6,454 bases of DNA from Acidobacteriaceae bacterium (GTDB lineage Bacteria > Acidobacteriota > Terriglobia > Terriglobales > Acidobacteriaceae): contig PLBX01000240.1 in assembly GCA_003135495.1 (NCBI GenBank), positions 6,954 to 13,407 of the forward strand, written 5' to 3'. The notes beneath the pieces were generated by a model. The model was not told where the DNA came from. It worked only from the letters and a program-made list of their open reading frames with translations, and made no database searches. The position numbers were made by a program, and so were the translations under genes. Of the stretch, positions 1-6,445 are shown in pieces. Within the stretch, counting starts at the first letter, position 1, and the number at the start of each line of letters is the position of its first letter.

Positions 1-36
1 GAGGACGCCCGTCGCTCCATCGCGTCGCTTAGTCGT

Positions 37-588
37 TTAGCGGCGTGTTGTGGCGGTTAAAGGGGTCGGGATTGTTGCAGCCTGGCAAGATGTACACAAT
101 GTGCTTTCCTTGAGATCGATCCACTCTACGGCGTGGGACGGGGCCATGGCGCAGCTGTAGTCGTCGCAGTGCGTCAGGCTGATGGTGTGGCCTAGTTCGT
201 GGACGGCTTCTTTGATTACACGCTGTCGGAATAGGTCAGCATCGGGAGGAAGGCCATAAAATTCCTGGCGCAAGCGATGAGCGGAGACCACGGCGCAGGG
301 ACCGCCCATTTGTGCCTCGCCAAAAACGAAAGTGAGAATTGGGATATAGAGGTCAACGGCACTCACTCCGAGGATGCGCCAGGAGTCGGCGGTGACAAGA
401 TGCTGCATGCGATGCAAAAGTTCGGATGAGTGATACTGCTGTCGCTCTGGGTGGTAGGCAAATTCGGGGTCCAGTCGAATTGGGAGCACGACGCAAGAGA
501 CGTGAAATGTTTCTTCGACGACGGGTTGCAAATCATTTAGCAGTCCTTCATCCACATTGCCGATCGGCAAGAGTTGCACAAGCTTCAT
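37..588 (-). CDS. amzA: Archaemetzincin-family zinc metalloprotease (peptidase M54)
   Basis: This is a predicted 183-residue soluble zinc-dependent peptidase. The archaemetzincin signature is visible near the C-terminus. The zinc-binding HELGH (H130, E131, H134) is followed by a third histidine H140. Directly after it come C141, C146 and M148 in the CX4CXM arrangement, then a CXXC pair (C165, C168). In this family the four cysteines form a structural zinc site. The metzincin helix normally reads HEXXHXXGXXH, but here the glycine position is Ser137. The spacer between the methionine and the last CXXC is 16 residues, one shorter than the usual 17. I chose the ATG at 588 because its product opens with MKLVQLLPIG, the usual N-terminal beta strand of the family. 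The frame extends to a TTG at 636, but that extension runs through a repeat. No signal peptide is seen, so it is probably cytoplasmic. Its physiological substrate is unknown. The start lacks a clear Shine-Dalgarno sequence. Confidence 0.88.
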   Translation of the reverse strand: MKLVQLLPIGNVDEGLLNDLQPVVEETFHVSCVVLPIRLDPEFAYHPERQQYHSSELLHRMQHLVTADSWRILGVSAVDLYIPILTFVFGEAQMGGPCAVVSAHRLRQEFYGLPPDADLFRQRVIKEAVHELGHTISLTHCDDYSCAMAPSHAVEWIDLKESTLCTSCQAATIPTPLTATTRR

Positions 589-602
589 GGGGCAGTTCTT
601 GA

Positions 603-690
603 TGTTAGTTCTTATGTCTCTGTTCTCAGTTCCCAATTTTCAGTTCTTAGAACTAGGTCAAAGACTGAGAACTGGGAACTGAGAACTCGA
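603..690. repeat. Inverted arrays of a degenerate 7-base repeat (ACTGRGA) in the intergenic spacer
   Basis: On the plus strand, 664-690 reads as tandem seven-base units: ACTGAGA, ACTGGGA, ACTGAGA, then a partial ACTCGA. On the minus strand, 644-617 reads ACTGAAA, ATTGGGA, ACTGAGA, ACAGAGA, and decays further toward 603. The two arrays face each other. They create a perfect 13-base inverted repeat, GTTCTCAGTTCCC at 622-634 against GGGAACTGAGAAC at 674-686, and the pairing continues imperfectly inward. The resulting long hairpin sits between the response regulator stop and the protease start. It has no T-tract, so it is not a classic intrinsic terminator, but it could weaken read-through or stabilise a 3' end. 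The left array runs into the in-frame extension upstream of the protease ATG. Confidence 0.75.
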
Positions 691-698
691 ATTCAGTT

Positions 699-2066
699 TC
701 ATCGCGTTTCAACTACTGTGCGCGACCATCCGTATTTCTTCAGTTTGTGATAGAGGGTGACTCGGTCGATGTCGAGCAATTCCGCGGCGTGGCTTTGATT
801 GCCTCCACACTCTTCGAGCACGCGCAGGATGTGGGCTTTCTCTATTTCGTCCAAAGTCTTGCCCGGGCCTTCGGGGCCACTGGCTTGGGACTTGAAGATG
901 AAGTCGTGTTCTTGCAGCTCCGGTTCTCGACCGACGACCATGGCTCGTTCGACGGCGTTTTCCAGTTCGCGAACATTTCCCATCCACGGCTGCTGCTGCA
1001 ACTGGTTCAGGGCAGCGCGGGACACGCGGCTGACCCGTTTATTCATGGCTAGAGAAAACTTGCGCACGAAGTGGTCGACCAATACGGGGATATCTTCACG
1101 GCGCTGGCGTAATGGTGGAAGCTCGATGCGGAAGACGTTGAGCCGATAGAAGAGGTCGGGGCGAAACTTGCCTTCCTCGATCAGCTTTTCCAAATCTTTA
1201 TTGGTGGCGGCTACGCAGCGGAAGTCGACTTTAACAATCTGGTTGCCGCCGACGCGGGTGATTTCGCGTTCCTGCAGAACGCGCAGCAAGTCAGTTTGTG
1301 TTTTAAGAGTGATATCTCCAATTTCGTCGAGGAGAACCGTTCCGCCCTCGGCGATTTCGAATTTTCCTTTCTTGCGATACTGCGCGCCGGTAAACGCGCC
1401 TTTTTCGTGACCGAAAAGTTCGCTCTCGAGAAGCGTTTCGGTGAGGGCGCCGCAGTGGATGGCGACGAGGGGATGGAATCTTCGCGGGCTGGCGTGGTGA
1501 ATCGCGCGGGCGACTAACTCCTTTCCCGTGCCGCTCTCCCCCGTAATCAGAACCGTAGCGTCGGTGGGGCCGACGGTCTGAATGGCCTCGTAAACCTTGC
1601 GCATGGGAGCGCTCTGGCCGATGATGTCGCCGGGGCGCGCGATTTCGGCTACGGTTTCGCGAAGCAAGACGTTCTCTTGCACGGCGCGTTTCTGCGTCAG
1701 CGCATTCTTCATGAGGTGCGAGATGTCGTCGGGGTCGAGCGGTTTGGTCACGTAGTCATAGGCGCCATTTTTCAGAGCGGCGACGGCGGTTTCGACGGAG
1801 GCGTATCCGGTCATGATGATTACGATTAGTTCAGGATCGATTTCGTGCATTCGGCGCTGCAGTTCGATGCCGTCGGTGCCGTGCATTTTGATGTCGACGA
1901 GGGCGGCGTCCCAGCGCTTTTCCGCTAGCCGAGTCAGTGCGTCGTTTGCATTTTCGACGGTGGCGACTTCATAGCCTTCTTCGGTAAACCATTTGCCGAG
2001 GGAATCGCGGACGCTGAGTTCGTCGTCTACGATTAGCAATCTCGCCTGTGTATTCACTTCACTCAC
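699..2066 (-). CDS. Sigma-54-dependent response regulator, NtrC class
   Basis: This 455-residue protein has the three-domain layout and length typical of the NtrC/AtoC class. The receiver domain spans about 8-122, with acidic pair D14/D15, phosphoacceptor D58, T86 and K108. The AAA+ domain spans about 147-375. It has Walker A GESGTGKE (176-183), the sigma-54-contacting GAFTGA loop (223-228), Walker B TVLLDE (243-248) and arginine-finger candidates R302 and R308. A Fis-type helix-turn-helix follows at about 412-447. All key residues are intact, so it should activate sigma-54 promoters when phosphorylated. The start is a GTG whose bases overlap the kinase stop as GTGA, preceded by GAAGG at 2071-2075. 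An in-frame GTG three codons later (2055-2057) also has a purine-rich site upstream and cannot be excluded. Coupling to the haem-motif kinase makes that kinase its obvious partner. The targets are not shown by the sequence; the redox genes upstream in the operon are the first guess. Confidence 0.95.
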   Translation of the reverse strand: MSEVNTQARLLIVDDELSVRDSLGKWFTEEGYEVATVENANDALTRLAEKRWDAALVDIKMHGTDGIELQRRMHEIDPELIVIIMTGYASVETAVAALKNGAYDYVTKPLDPDDISHLMKNALTQKRAVQENVLLRETVAEIARPGDIIGQSAPMRKVYEAIQTVGPTDATVLITGESGTGKELVARAIHHASPRRFHPLVAIHCGALTETLLESELFGHEKGAFTGAQYRKKGKFEIAEGGTVLLDEIGDITLKTQTDLLRVLQEREITRVGGNQIVKVDFRCVAATNKDLEKLIEEGKFRPDLFYRLNVFRIELPPLRQRREDIPVLVDHFVRKFSLAMNKRVSRVSRAALNQLQQQPWMGNVRELENAVERAMVVGREPELQEHDFIFKSQASGPEGPGKTLDEIEKAHILRVLEECGGNQSHAAELLDIDRVTLYHKLKKYGWSRTVVETR

Positions 2067-3766
2067 CTCACCTTCATCGCGGCATCCCGCTCTCCAACCA
2101 CTGCCAATGCAGCCTCAGGAGCTTGATTTGGCAGGGTAAGAGTGAAAGTTGTGCCTCGTCCTAATTCAGATTCGACTTCGATCTTTCCCCTGTGACGCTC
2201 CATAATTCCGCGGGCAATTGCCAAGCCGAGCCCGACGCCGCGTCCAGTTTCTTTCGTGGTTAGAAAAGGCTCGAAGATATGGGGCAGGATGTCGGGAGCA
2301 ATACCTGATCCGTCGTCGCGCACCTGAATTTCGATTTCTGTTCGGTTGCTGATGAGTCGATTCTCGAGCCAGAGTGTGCCGCCGCGCGGCATGGCGTCGA
2401 TGGCGTTCATGATCAAAGCAAGAAGGACCTGTTCAATCTGCGCCGGATCGCAAGCCACTAGCGGAAGATCTGGCGCAAGGTTCAGTTGTAATTCGACTCC
2501 GACTAAATCCAATTGATGGCGCACGAGAAGCAAGGCACGATCGATGATGACGTTGAGGTCGGTGGACTGGAGATTCATGGGGGCGGTTCGGGAGAGGCTG
2601 AGCAGGTTTTTAATCAGGTCGCCGCAGCGGCGGCTTTCGGACGCGATGAGTTCCAGGCATTGCATTGCCTCGTCGCGTTTTTCATGCTCGGATTGGCCCG
2701 TCGCGACCCATTTCCGCAGCAACTTGGCGTAGGTGAGAATTCCGGAGAGCGGGTTGTTGACCTCGTGCGCGACTACTGCCGCCATTTTTCCGAGGGACGC
2801 CATTTTTTCTACCTGCAAGACGTGATCGTGGGCGCGTTGGAGTTCCGTTGTCTTTTCTTCAACGCGAACTTCGAGTGTCTTTGTCCAATCGACGATCTCT
2901 TCGTTGGCGGCGCGCAACTGCAGGCTCATACCGTTAAAGGATTGGGCGAGGTCGCCCACTTCGTCGTCAGACGCAATCTCGATCTGATAACCCAGTTCGC
3001 CGCGGGAGAGATGTTTCGTGCCGTTCTTGAGCGCTTTGATTGGGAGATCAACCACTCGCCATACGAATAGCCAGGTCGAGAGCGCAACGATGATCAGTGC
3101 GGCCACGGTATAGGACATCATGCGCGCGCTGCTCACTTGGAGTTGCGCATCGGCTTTGGCTAGCGAAAGGTCGGTGTCTAGCACGCCTAAGACTTTTTGG
3201 CTGGCGGGATGAGCGTGGCAATTGGCATTCGAGCAACTTTGTTGATTTTCAATCGGGCTGATAATGCCCAGCACGCGCTGGCCGCCGGCGCTGCGATAAA
3301 TACGAAAGCGATCGGGACGATTCAGGCGCGCCAGTGGCTGTGATTGGTTATGGCAGCCATAGCAAGCCTCGGCGTTCTTATCGAGAACGTGGCTGACTTC
3401 TTTCGGGTCGGTGGAATAACCGATCCGCCCCTCCTGGTCAAAGATGCGCACTTTGACCATGCCGGGCTCGTCTGCGATGGTTTTGATGGCGTGGTAGAGT
3501 CCTTCGCGATCGTTGTGCAGCATGTAGTAAGCGGTGCTGCGGGTAATCACGTTGCTCACGCGCTCAGCGCTCGCCAGCGTGGCCGCTTCGAGATCCTGGC
3601 GATGCAATCGGATGTTTAAATATCCAAGGAGCGCGAAGATTGCGACCATCACGGCGAGCAGCGAGGCAATTAACTTTGCACTAATGCTATGAATTAACCT
3701 CTTCGATCCGGAATTGTTCGATCCAGCCGGTTTGACGTAATTGCGACTTGATTCAGTCTCCGGCAT
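2063..3766 (-). CDS. Membrane sensor histidine kinase with c-type haem motifs in its sensor domain
   Basis: This 567-residue kinase starts with a short polar N-terminus. Transmembrane segment 1 is at about 30-51, an extracytoplasmic sensor region at about 52-216 and segment 2 at about 217-237. A HAMP linker (about 237-290), a coiled coil (about 285-320), a HisKA domain with H334 in the AHEVNNPL H-box, and a HATPase follow. The HATPase has N454 of the N-box, DDGSGI at 484-489, FEPF at 498-501 and a GRGVGLGL G2 box. The sensor region contains CYGCH (C135, C138, H139), a standard c-haem attachment site. It also contains C178-X4-C183-H184, a spaced variant, so it may bind one or two covalent haems facing the periplasm. 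Haem-carrying sensor kinases like this are known in anaerobic respirers and are thought to read redox potential or diatomic gases; the actual ligand is unknown. The gene overlaps the HybB-like gene by 14 bases and the regulator by 4. An in-frame TAA two codons before the ATG fixes the upstream limit. Confidence 0.93.
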   Translation of the reverse strand: MPETESSRNYVKPAGSNNSGSKRLIHSISAKLIASLLAVMVAIFALLGYLNIRLHRQDLEAATLASAERVSNVITRSTAYYMLHNDREGLYHAIKTIADEPGMVKVRIFDQEGRIGYSTDPKEVSHVLDKNAEACYGCHNQSQPLARLNRPDRFRIYRSAGGQRVLGIISPIENQQSCSNANCHAHPASQKVLGVLDTDLSLAKADAQLQVSSARMMSYTVAALIIVALSTWLFVWRVVDLPIKALKNGTKHLSRGELGYQIEIASDDEVGDLAQSFNGMSLQLRAANEEIVDWTKTLEVRVEEKTTELQRAHDHVLQVEKMASLGKMAAVVAHEVNNPLSGILTYAKLLRKWVATGQSEHEKRDEAMQCLELIASESRRCGDLIKNLLSLSRTAPMNLQSTDLNVIIDRALLLVRHQLDLVGVELQLNLAPDLPLVACDPAQIEQVLLALIMNAIDAMPRGGTLWLENRLISNRTEIEIQVRDDGSGIAPDILPHIFEPFLTTKETGRGVGLGLAIARGIMERHRGKIEVESELGRGTTFTLTLPNQAPEAALAVVGERDAAMKVR

Positions 3767-4970
3767 GGGTTAACACCGGGCTGGCTAGTGCGCGTTCTAT
3801 TTCCTCGTCTGTCGGAACCCGCGGCGCTGGATGCTCTTCGCCGAAAATCGGCAGGTACTTTACGGCTACTCCGAACAGCGCGAAGCCCATCGCAATGATC
3901 ATCAGCGTGATAGAGAACTCGGTCCACTTGGGCACGTAGTGATGTCCCACGTAGGTTTCAAAACCAATCAGAGCGATATTGAGGCGGTTGGTGATGAAGC
4001 CGAGCACGGTTGAGATGGAGGCTAGATATAGGAGTTGCGGCGAGAGGCGGACTTTTTTGAAGCTGAGCATGGTGATGGGAATGACGAAGGTCAGAGTCAG
4101 TTCGAGCCACAGAAAATATGCTTCGTAGCTGGGCGTGATAATTTGCCGGAGCAGGCCGCGATGGAAATAATCTTCGAAGCGCAGCAGGGCGTTAACCCAT
4201 AGCGCGACCAGTAACGCGCCGCCAAGAGTGACCAGGACGGGGAGTTCGAGTTGCCGTCCGAAGGCTTTCGCGCTTTGCGTGGATTCGAAGATGGTCATTG
4301 CTATACCGACGGCGATGGCCGATCCGAAGAAAAAGAACGGCAGCGCGGGCGAGTACCAGAACGGATGCAGTTTGCTCGGCATGATCAGATACAGCGACCC
4401 AAGCGAACTCTGGTGCAGAGTGGAGAGCAATATGCCCAATACGATTAGAACTGGGTAGATTTTGTTGATTAATTTGATCGGTGTTTTCCAGTTGAGGCGC
4501 TCGAAAACGATGGGCAGAAACTCGAAGAAAAGCACCGTCGTGTAGGTCATCACGCACATGCCGACCTCAAACATCACGGAGTGCGGATTCATGTAGATGA
4601 GCTGATGCCAGATATACCAGGGACGGCCCAGATCGAAGAGCAGACCGACGATGAACAGGACGTATCCGAGGAAGGCGGTGAGGACGGCGGGACGAACGAC
4701 GGCGTGGAGGCGCTCGACGTTGAAGAGATAGACGGCGCCGACCATGCAGAAGCCGCCGGCCGCCAGCATTACTCCGCAGAGGCAATCGAAGCCGATCCAC
4801 AAGCCCCAGGGAAATTGGTCGGTCATGTTTGAGACGGCGCCCAAGCCGCGGAAGTAACGGATAAATGTGGAGTAGAGGCCGAAGGCCATGATTACGAGGA
4901 AAACAACTCTCCAGAAAGTGAGTTTGATCTGCATCGCGCTTTTTGATAGGCGATTCATTACGCTCGTCAT
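3753..4970 (-). CDS. hybB: HybB/NrfD-family quinone-interacting integral membrane subunit
   Basis: This is a 405-residue polytopic protein with about ten hydrophobic helices (roughly 18-38, 55-82, 95-113, 130-152, 170-190, 208-228, 244-264, 283-303, 311-329, 351-371). That matches HybB of hydrogenase-2 in length and topology. Family-like stretches include STLHQSSLGSLYLI (183-196), PSKLHPFWYSPALP (198-211) and NRLNIALIGFE (328-338). Proteins of this family carry no haem despite the cytochrome b name. They exchange electrons between an Fe-S partner and the menaquinone or ubiquinone pool, and may move protons. The frame opens 35 codons earlier inside the Fe-S gene, but the ATG at 4970 is preferred. 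It has GGGAG six bases upstream, overlaps the Fe-S stop as ATGA, and begins a family-like N-terminus. The Fe-S gene just upstream is its expected partner. The symbol reflects family resemblance; no hydrogenase subunit is in view, so a hydrogenase role is not established. Confidence 0.9.
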   Translation of the reverse strand: MTSVMNRLSKSAMQIKLTFWRVVFLVIMAFGLYSTFIRYFRGLGAVSNMTDQFPWGLWIGFDCLCGVMLAAGGFCMVGAVYLFNVERLHAVVRPAVLTAFLGYVLFIVGLLFDLGRPWYIWHQLIYMNPHSVMFEVGMCVMTYTTVLFFEFLPIVFERLNWKTPIKLINKIYPVLIVLGILLSTLHQSSLGSLYLIMPSKLHPFWYSPALPFFFFGSAIAVGIAMTIFESTQSAKAFGRQLELPVLVTLGGALLVALWVNALLRFEDYFHRGLLRQIITPSYEAYFLWLELTLTFVIPITMLSFKKVRLSPQLLYLASISTVLGFITNRLNIALIGFETYVGHHYVPKWTEFSITLMIIAMGFALFGVAVKYLPIFGEEHPAPRVPTDEEIERALASPVLTHAGD

Positions 4971-5746
4971 TTCGCACTCCCGTTTTTCTTTTCTTGTGCT
5001 TCTGCAGCTTCGGCGGCGGCCACTTCGTCGCGGCGGTGCGAAACCCAGTAAATGCCGCCCAGTGCTAGCGTCCACACGGGGATGAAGTCGGGAATTCGCT
5101 CCATCACGCGACCAGTGTATTCGGGCATTGGAGTGTCGCCGATTTTCACCGCATCTGGGTAACCGTAGGTTTCAGCTTTTACGCTGGAGAGAATGAGGAC
5201 TGAGGTTCCGCCAACTTCGTTAAGACCGTAAATATAAGGATAGTAATTGGATGGATTTTGGCGGATGCGATCTTTGGCTTCCGCGATGAGATCGTCGCGG
5301 TCGCCGAACTTGGTGGCGCCGGTGGGACAGATTTCAGCACAGGCGGTCTGCTCGCCAACGGCGATGCGATCGGGACACATAATGCATTTGCGAACGCGGG
5401 GGTTGAGCGATTGCCACTCGTATTTCGGCTGGGCAAACACGCACGCGACCATGCAATAGCGGCAGCCGATGCACTTCCAAACGTCGTAGACGACTGGGCC
5501 GGCGCTGGTTTTGTGGAAGGCGCCGACGGGGCAGACGGAGGCGCAGGCCGGCTTTTCGCAGTGCATGCAGAGGCGACGCATGAACTTGTCGTCTTTGCTG
5601 AGGACGACGGTATATTTGTGCGCGGATTGCACAGGCTCGGCGGCGATCTTGTCGTCGTAGGGTAGCTTGTTCTGCTGTGCACAGGCGCTTTCGCATTGTT
5701 TGCAGCCGATACACATTGTGGCGTCGTAGAGCAAAGCCTTACTCAT
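4967..5746 (-). CDS. Four-cluster [4Fe-4S] ferredoxin-like electron-transfer subunit with C-terminal membrane anchor (HybA/FdnH type)
   Basis: This 259-residue protein should wire a redox partner to the HybB-like subunit encoded next. Sixteen cysteines sit in four groups: C12/C15/C18/C22, C60/C63/C68/C72, C92/C95/C98/C102 and C121/C124/C136/C140. This is the standard layout for four [4Fe-4S] clusters in the DmsB/HybA/FdnH family. A single hydrophobic helix (about 221-235) follows, then SHRRDE and an Ala/Glu/Lys-rich tail. The positive charges after the helix suggest a cytoplasmic C-terminus and hence an extracytoplasmic cluster domain, as in formate dehydrogenase-N beta subunit. There is no twin-arginine or other signal peptide, unlike classical HybA, so export would need a Tat-targeted partner. 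I chose the ATG at 5746 because AAAGG lies seven bases upstream. An in-frame ATG at 5761 adds five residues but has a weaker site. Confidence 0.92.
   Translation of the reverse strand: MSKALLYDATMCIGCKQCESACAQQNKLPYDDKIAAEPVQSAHKYTVVLSKDDKFMRRLCMHCEKPACASVCPVGAFHKTSAGPVVYDVWKCIGCRYCMVACVFAQPKYEWQSLNPRVRKCIMCPDRIAVGEQTACAEICPTGATKFGDRDDLIAEAKDRIRQNPSNYYPYIYGLNEVGGTSVLILSSVKAETYGYPDAVKIGDTPMPEYTGRVMERIPDFIPVWTLALGGIYWVSHRRDEVAAAEAAEAQEKKNGSAK
4977..4981 (-). promoter_or_regulatory. Ribosome binding site of the HybB-like gene
   Basis: GGGAG on the minus strand lies six bases before the ATG at 4970, inside the last codons of the Fe-S gene. It decides this start over the open extension 35 codons upstream. 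Confidence 0.7.
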
Positions 5747-5753
5747 GGGATTG

Positions 5754-5758
5754 CCTTT
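5754..5758 (-). promoter_or_regulatory. Ribosome binding site of the Fe-S subunit gene
   Basis: AAAGG on the minus strand lies seven bases before the ATG at 5746. It favours that start over the in-frame ATG at 5761, which overlaps this site and has only a weak purine run before it. Confidence 0.6.
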
Positions 5759-5789
5759 CATTCTTTGCTACAGGTTCAACTTTCTTGTT

Positions 5790-5838
5790 TCCGCGGAACG
5801 CGGATTGCCATAGTTGGTCGGGCGCGGTGTTGGCGCGG
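5790..5838. promoter_or_regulatory. Possible operator region: short palindrome and 11-base-spaced direct repeat
   Basis: TCCGCG (5790-5795) and CGCGGA (5799-5804) form a six-base-arm palindrome around a three-base spacer. It lies about 45 bases before the Fe-S start. Slightly farther upstream, GGCGCGG occurs twice (5821-5827 and 5832-5838), spaced 11 bases, about one helical turn. If the terminator at 5873-5911 works, the promoter of the Fe-S operon should lie between it and 5747, so protein-binding sites are expected here. No convincing -24/-12 or -35/-10 pair was found. GC-rich DNA yields such short motifs easily, so this is weak. Confidence 0.22.
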
Positions 5839-5872
5839 AAGTGGCCTGGATGTGGGCTCGTTGAAAGACGGG

Positions 5873-5911
5873 AAAAAAATAAGGGGTCCGGAATTGAATG
5901 CGTCCGGACCC
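5873..5911 (-). terminator. Rho-independent terminator downstream of the cytochrome c gene
   Basis: On the minus strand a perfect nine-base GC-rich stem, GGGTCCGGA (5911-5903) with TCCGGACCC (5892-5884), encloses a ten-base loop. After one C it runs into TTATTTTTTT (5882-5873). This is a textbook intrinsic terminator for minus-strand transcription. It lies about 216 bases past the cytochrome c stop and about 126 bases before the Fe-S start. It should separate the cytochrome transcript from the Fe-S/HybB/kinase/regulator operon, or attenuate read-through into it. In the plus direction no T-run follows. Confidence 0.85.
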
Positions 5912-6127
5912 GATGAGGGAGAGCTGCCTTGGAGAGAAGGGGAAGAGGAATGATCTCCGGTGGCCGATGGAGGGGCCAGGACTCTGGGGTTTTCGCTAAT
6001 CCGGAAATCTTCATACTAGACTCTCTCTCAGCAGCCATCGCTTGCGATTCGCGGAGGCGTGCGTCAACCTACTGGCCTCTTGAGGCGCAGGACGATGGCG
6101 GTTACTGCTTTCAGAGCTGAATAGCGA
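5912..6127. other. Non-coding stretch between the cytochrome c stop and its terminator
   Basis: These roughly 216 bases hold no convincing gene. A 99-codon open frame on the minus strand (6038-5739) spans the terminator and the Fe-S start, is proline- and arginine-rich and shows no recognisable motif. No clear promoter was found either. It could be a long 3' untranslated region, a small RNA ending at the terminator, or the remains of a decayed gene. Confidence 0.4.
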
Positions 6128-6445
6128 CTACTTTTGCAAGCCGCGAATGTAGGTAACTACGGCTTTTGCATCGTCGGCGGACAGACCCTTTACGGAGCCG
6201 GGGTGCTTTGCGGTTTCGGTGATAGCGGTCGCGAGATCGCTATCTGACTTTTTCTTTGCGTCGTCGGAAACCAGGCTCGGAATCTTGGCAGCGGGTTTGC
6301 CGGTGGCGTCAGCGCCGTGGCAGGCCGCACACTTCGATTTGTAAATGGTCGCTCCGTCATCGGCTGCCCAGGATAGATTCGGGATCAGGATGAACAGGGT
6401 AACCGCGATGGTCATTACCAGCATCAACAGCTTCGTCGTCTTCAT
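6128..6445 (-). CDS. Small secreted monohaem c-type cytochrome (class I-like)
   Basis: This 105-residue protein has a Sec signal peptide: KTTK, a hydrophobic core at about 6-23, and likely cleavage after NLSWA at residue 27. The mature protein is only about 78 residues. One haem site, CAACH (C39, C42, H43), is followed by GADATGK, typical of class I cytochromes. The C-terminal helix AVVTYIRGL is the family's closing helix. The mature protein contains no methionine, so the usual Met axial ligand is missing. H81, in the KHPG stretch where Met-Pro is normal, is the best replacement. It would act in the periplasm or on the outer face of the membrane as an electron carrier. The gene ends before the terminator at 5873-5911, so it may be transcribed apart from the Fe-S operon or end an upstream operon outside the window. 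Only nine bases precede the ATG, too few to judge its ribosome site. Confidence 0.9.
   Translation of the reverse strand: MKTTKLLMLVMTIAVTLFILIPNLSWAADDGATIYKSKCAACHGADATGKPAAKIPSLVSDDAKKKSDSDLATAITETAKHPGSVKGLSADDAKAVVTYIRGLQK

Noticed and set aside
1..20. ATG at 20 on the minus strand that could open a further gene running off the window edge
   Set aside because: Only six codons are visible, there is no convincing ribosome binding site, and nothing can be recognised.
656..661. TTGACC on the minus strand as a -35 box for the protease gene
   Set aside because: No -10-like hexamer lies 16-18 bases downstream, and the sequence there is made of heptad repeat units.
2513..3070. 185-codon plus-strand open frame opposite the histidine kinase
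   Set aside because: It is antisense to well-supported HAMP and HisKA coding sequence with intact motifs. Its translation shows no family features, so it is a codon-bias shadow.
4567..4977. 136-codon minus-strand frame, very arginine- and leucine-rich
   Set aside because: It is a shifted frame of the HybB-like gene with a composition typical of an out-of-frame reading of GC-rich membrane-protein DNA.
5258..5665. 135-codon plus-strand frame opposite the Fe-S gene, rich in Gly, Ala and Asp
   Set aside because: It is the antisense of a four-cluster ferredoxin with all 16 cysteines in place; no independent coding evidence.
5801..5818. TGGCA-containing stretch on the minus strand that resembles a sigma-54 -24 element
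   Set aside because: The -12 element is not at the required spacing and reads TTCC rather than TTGC, so it fails the GG-N10-GC rule.
5739..6038. 99-codon minus-strand open frame between the cytochrome c and Fe-S genes
   Set aside because: It runs through the intrinsic terminator and overlaps the Fe-S start. It is proline- and arginine-rich and has no recognisable motif, so it is best read as a chance frame in non-coding DNA.
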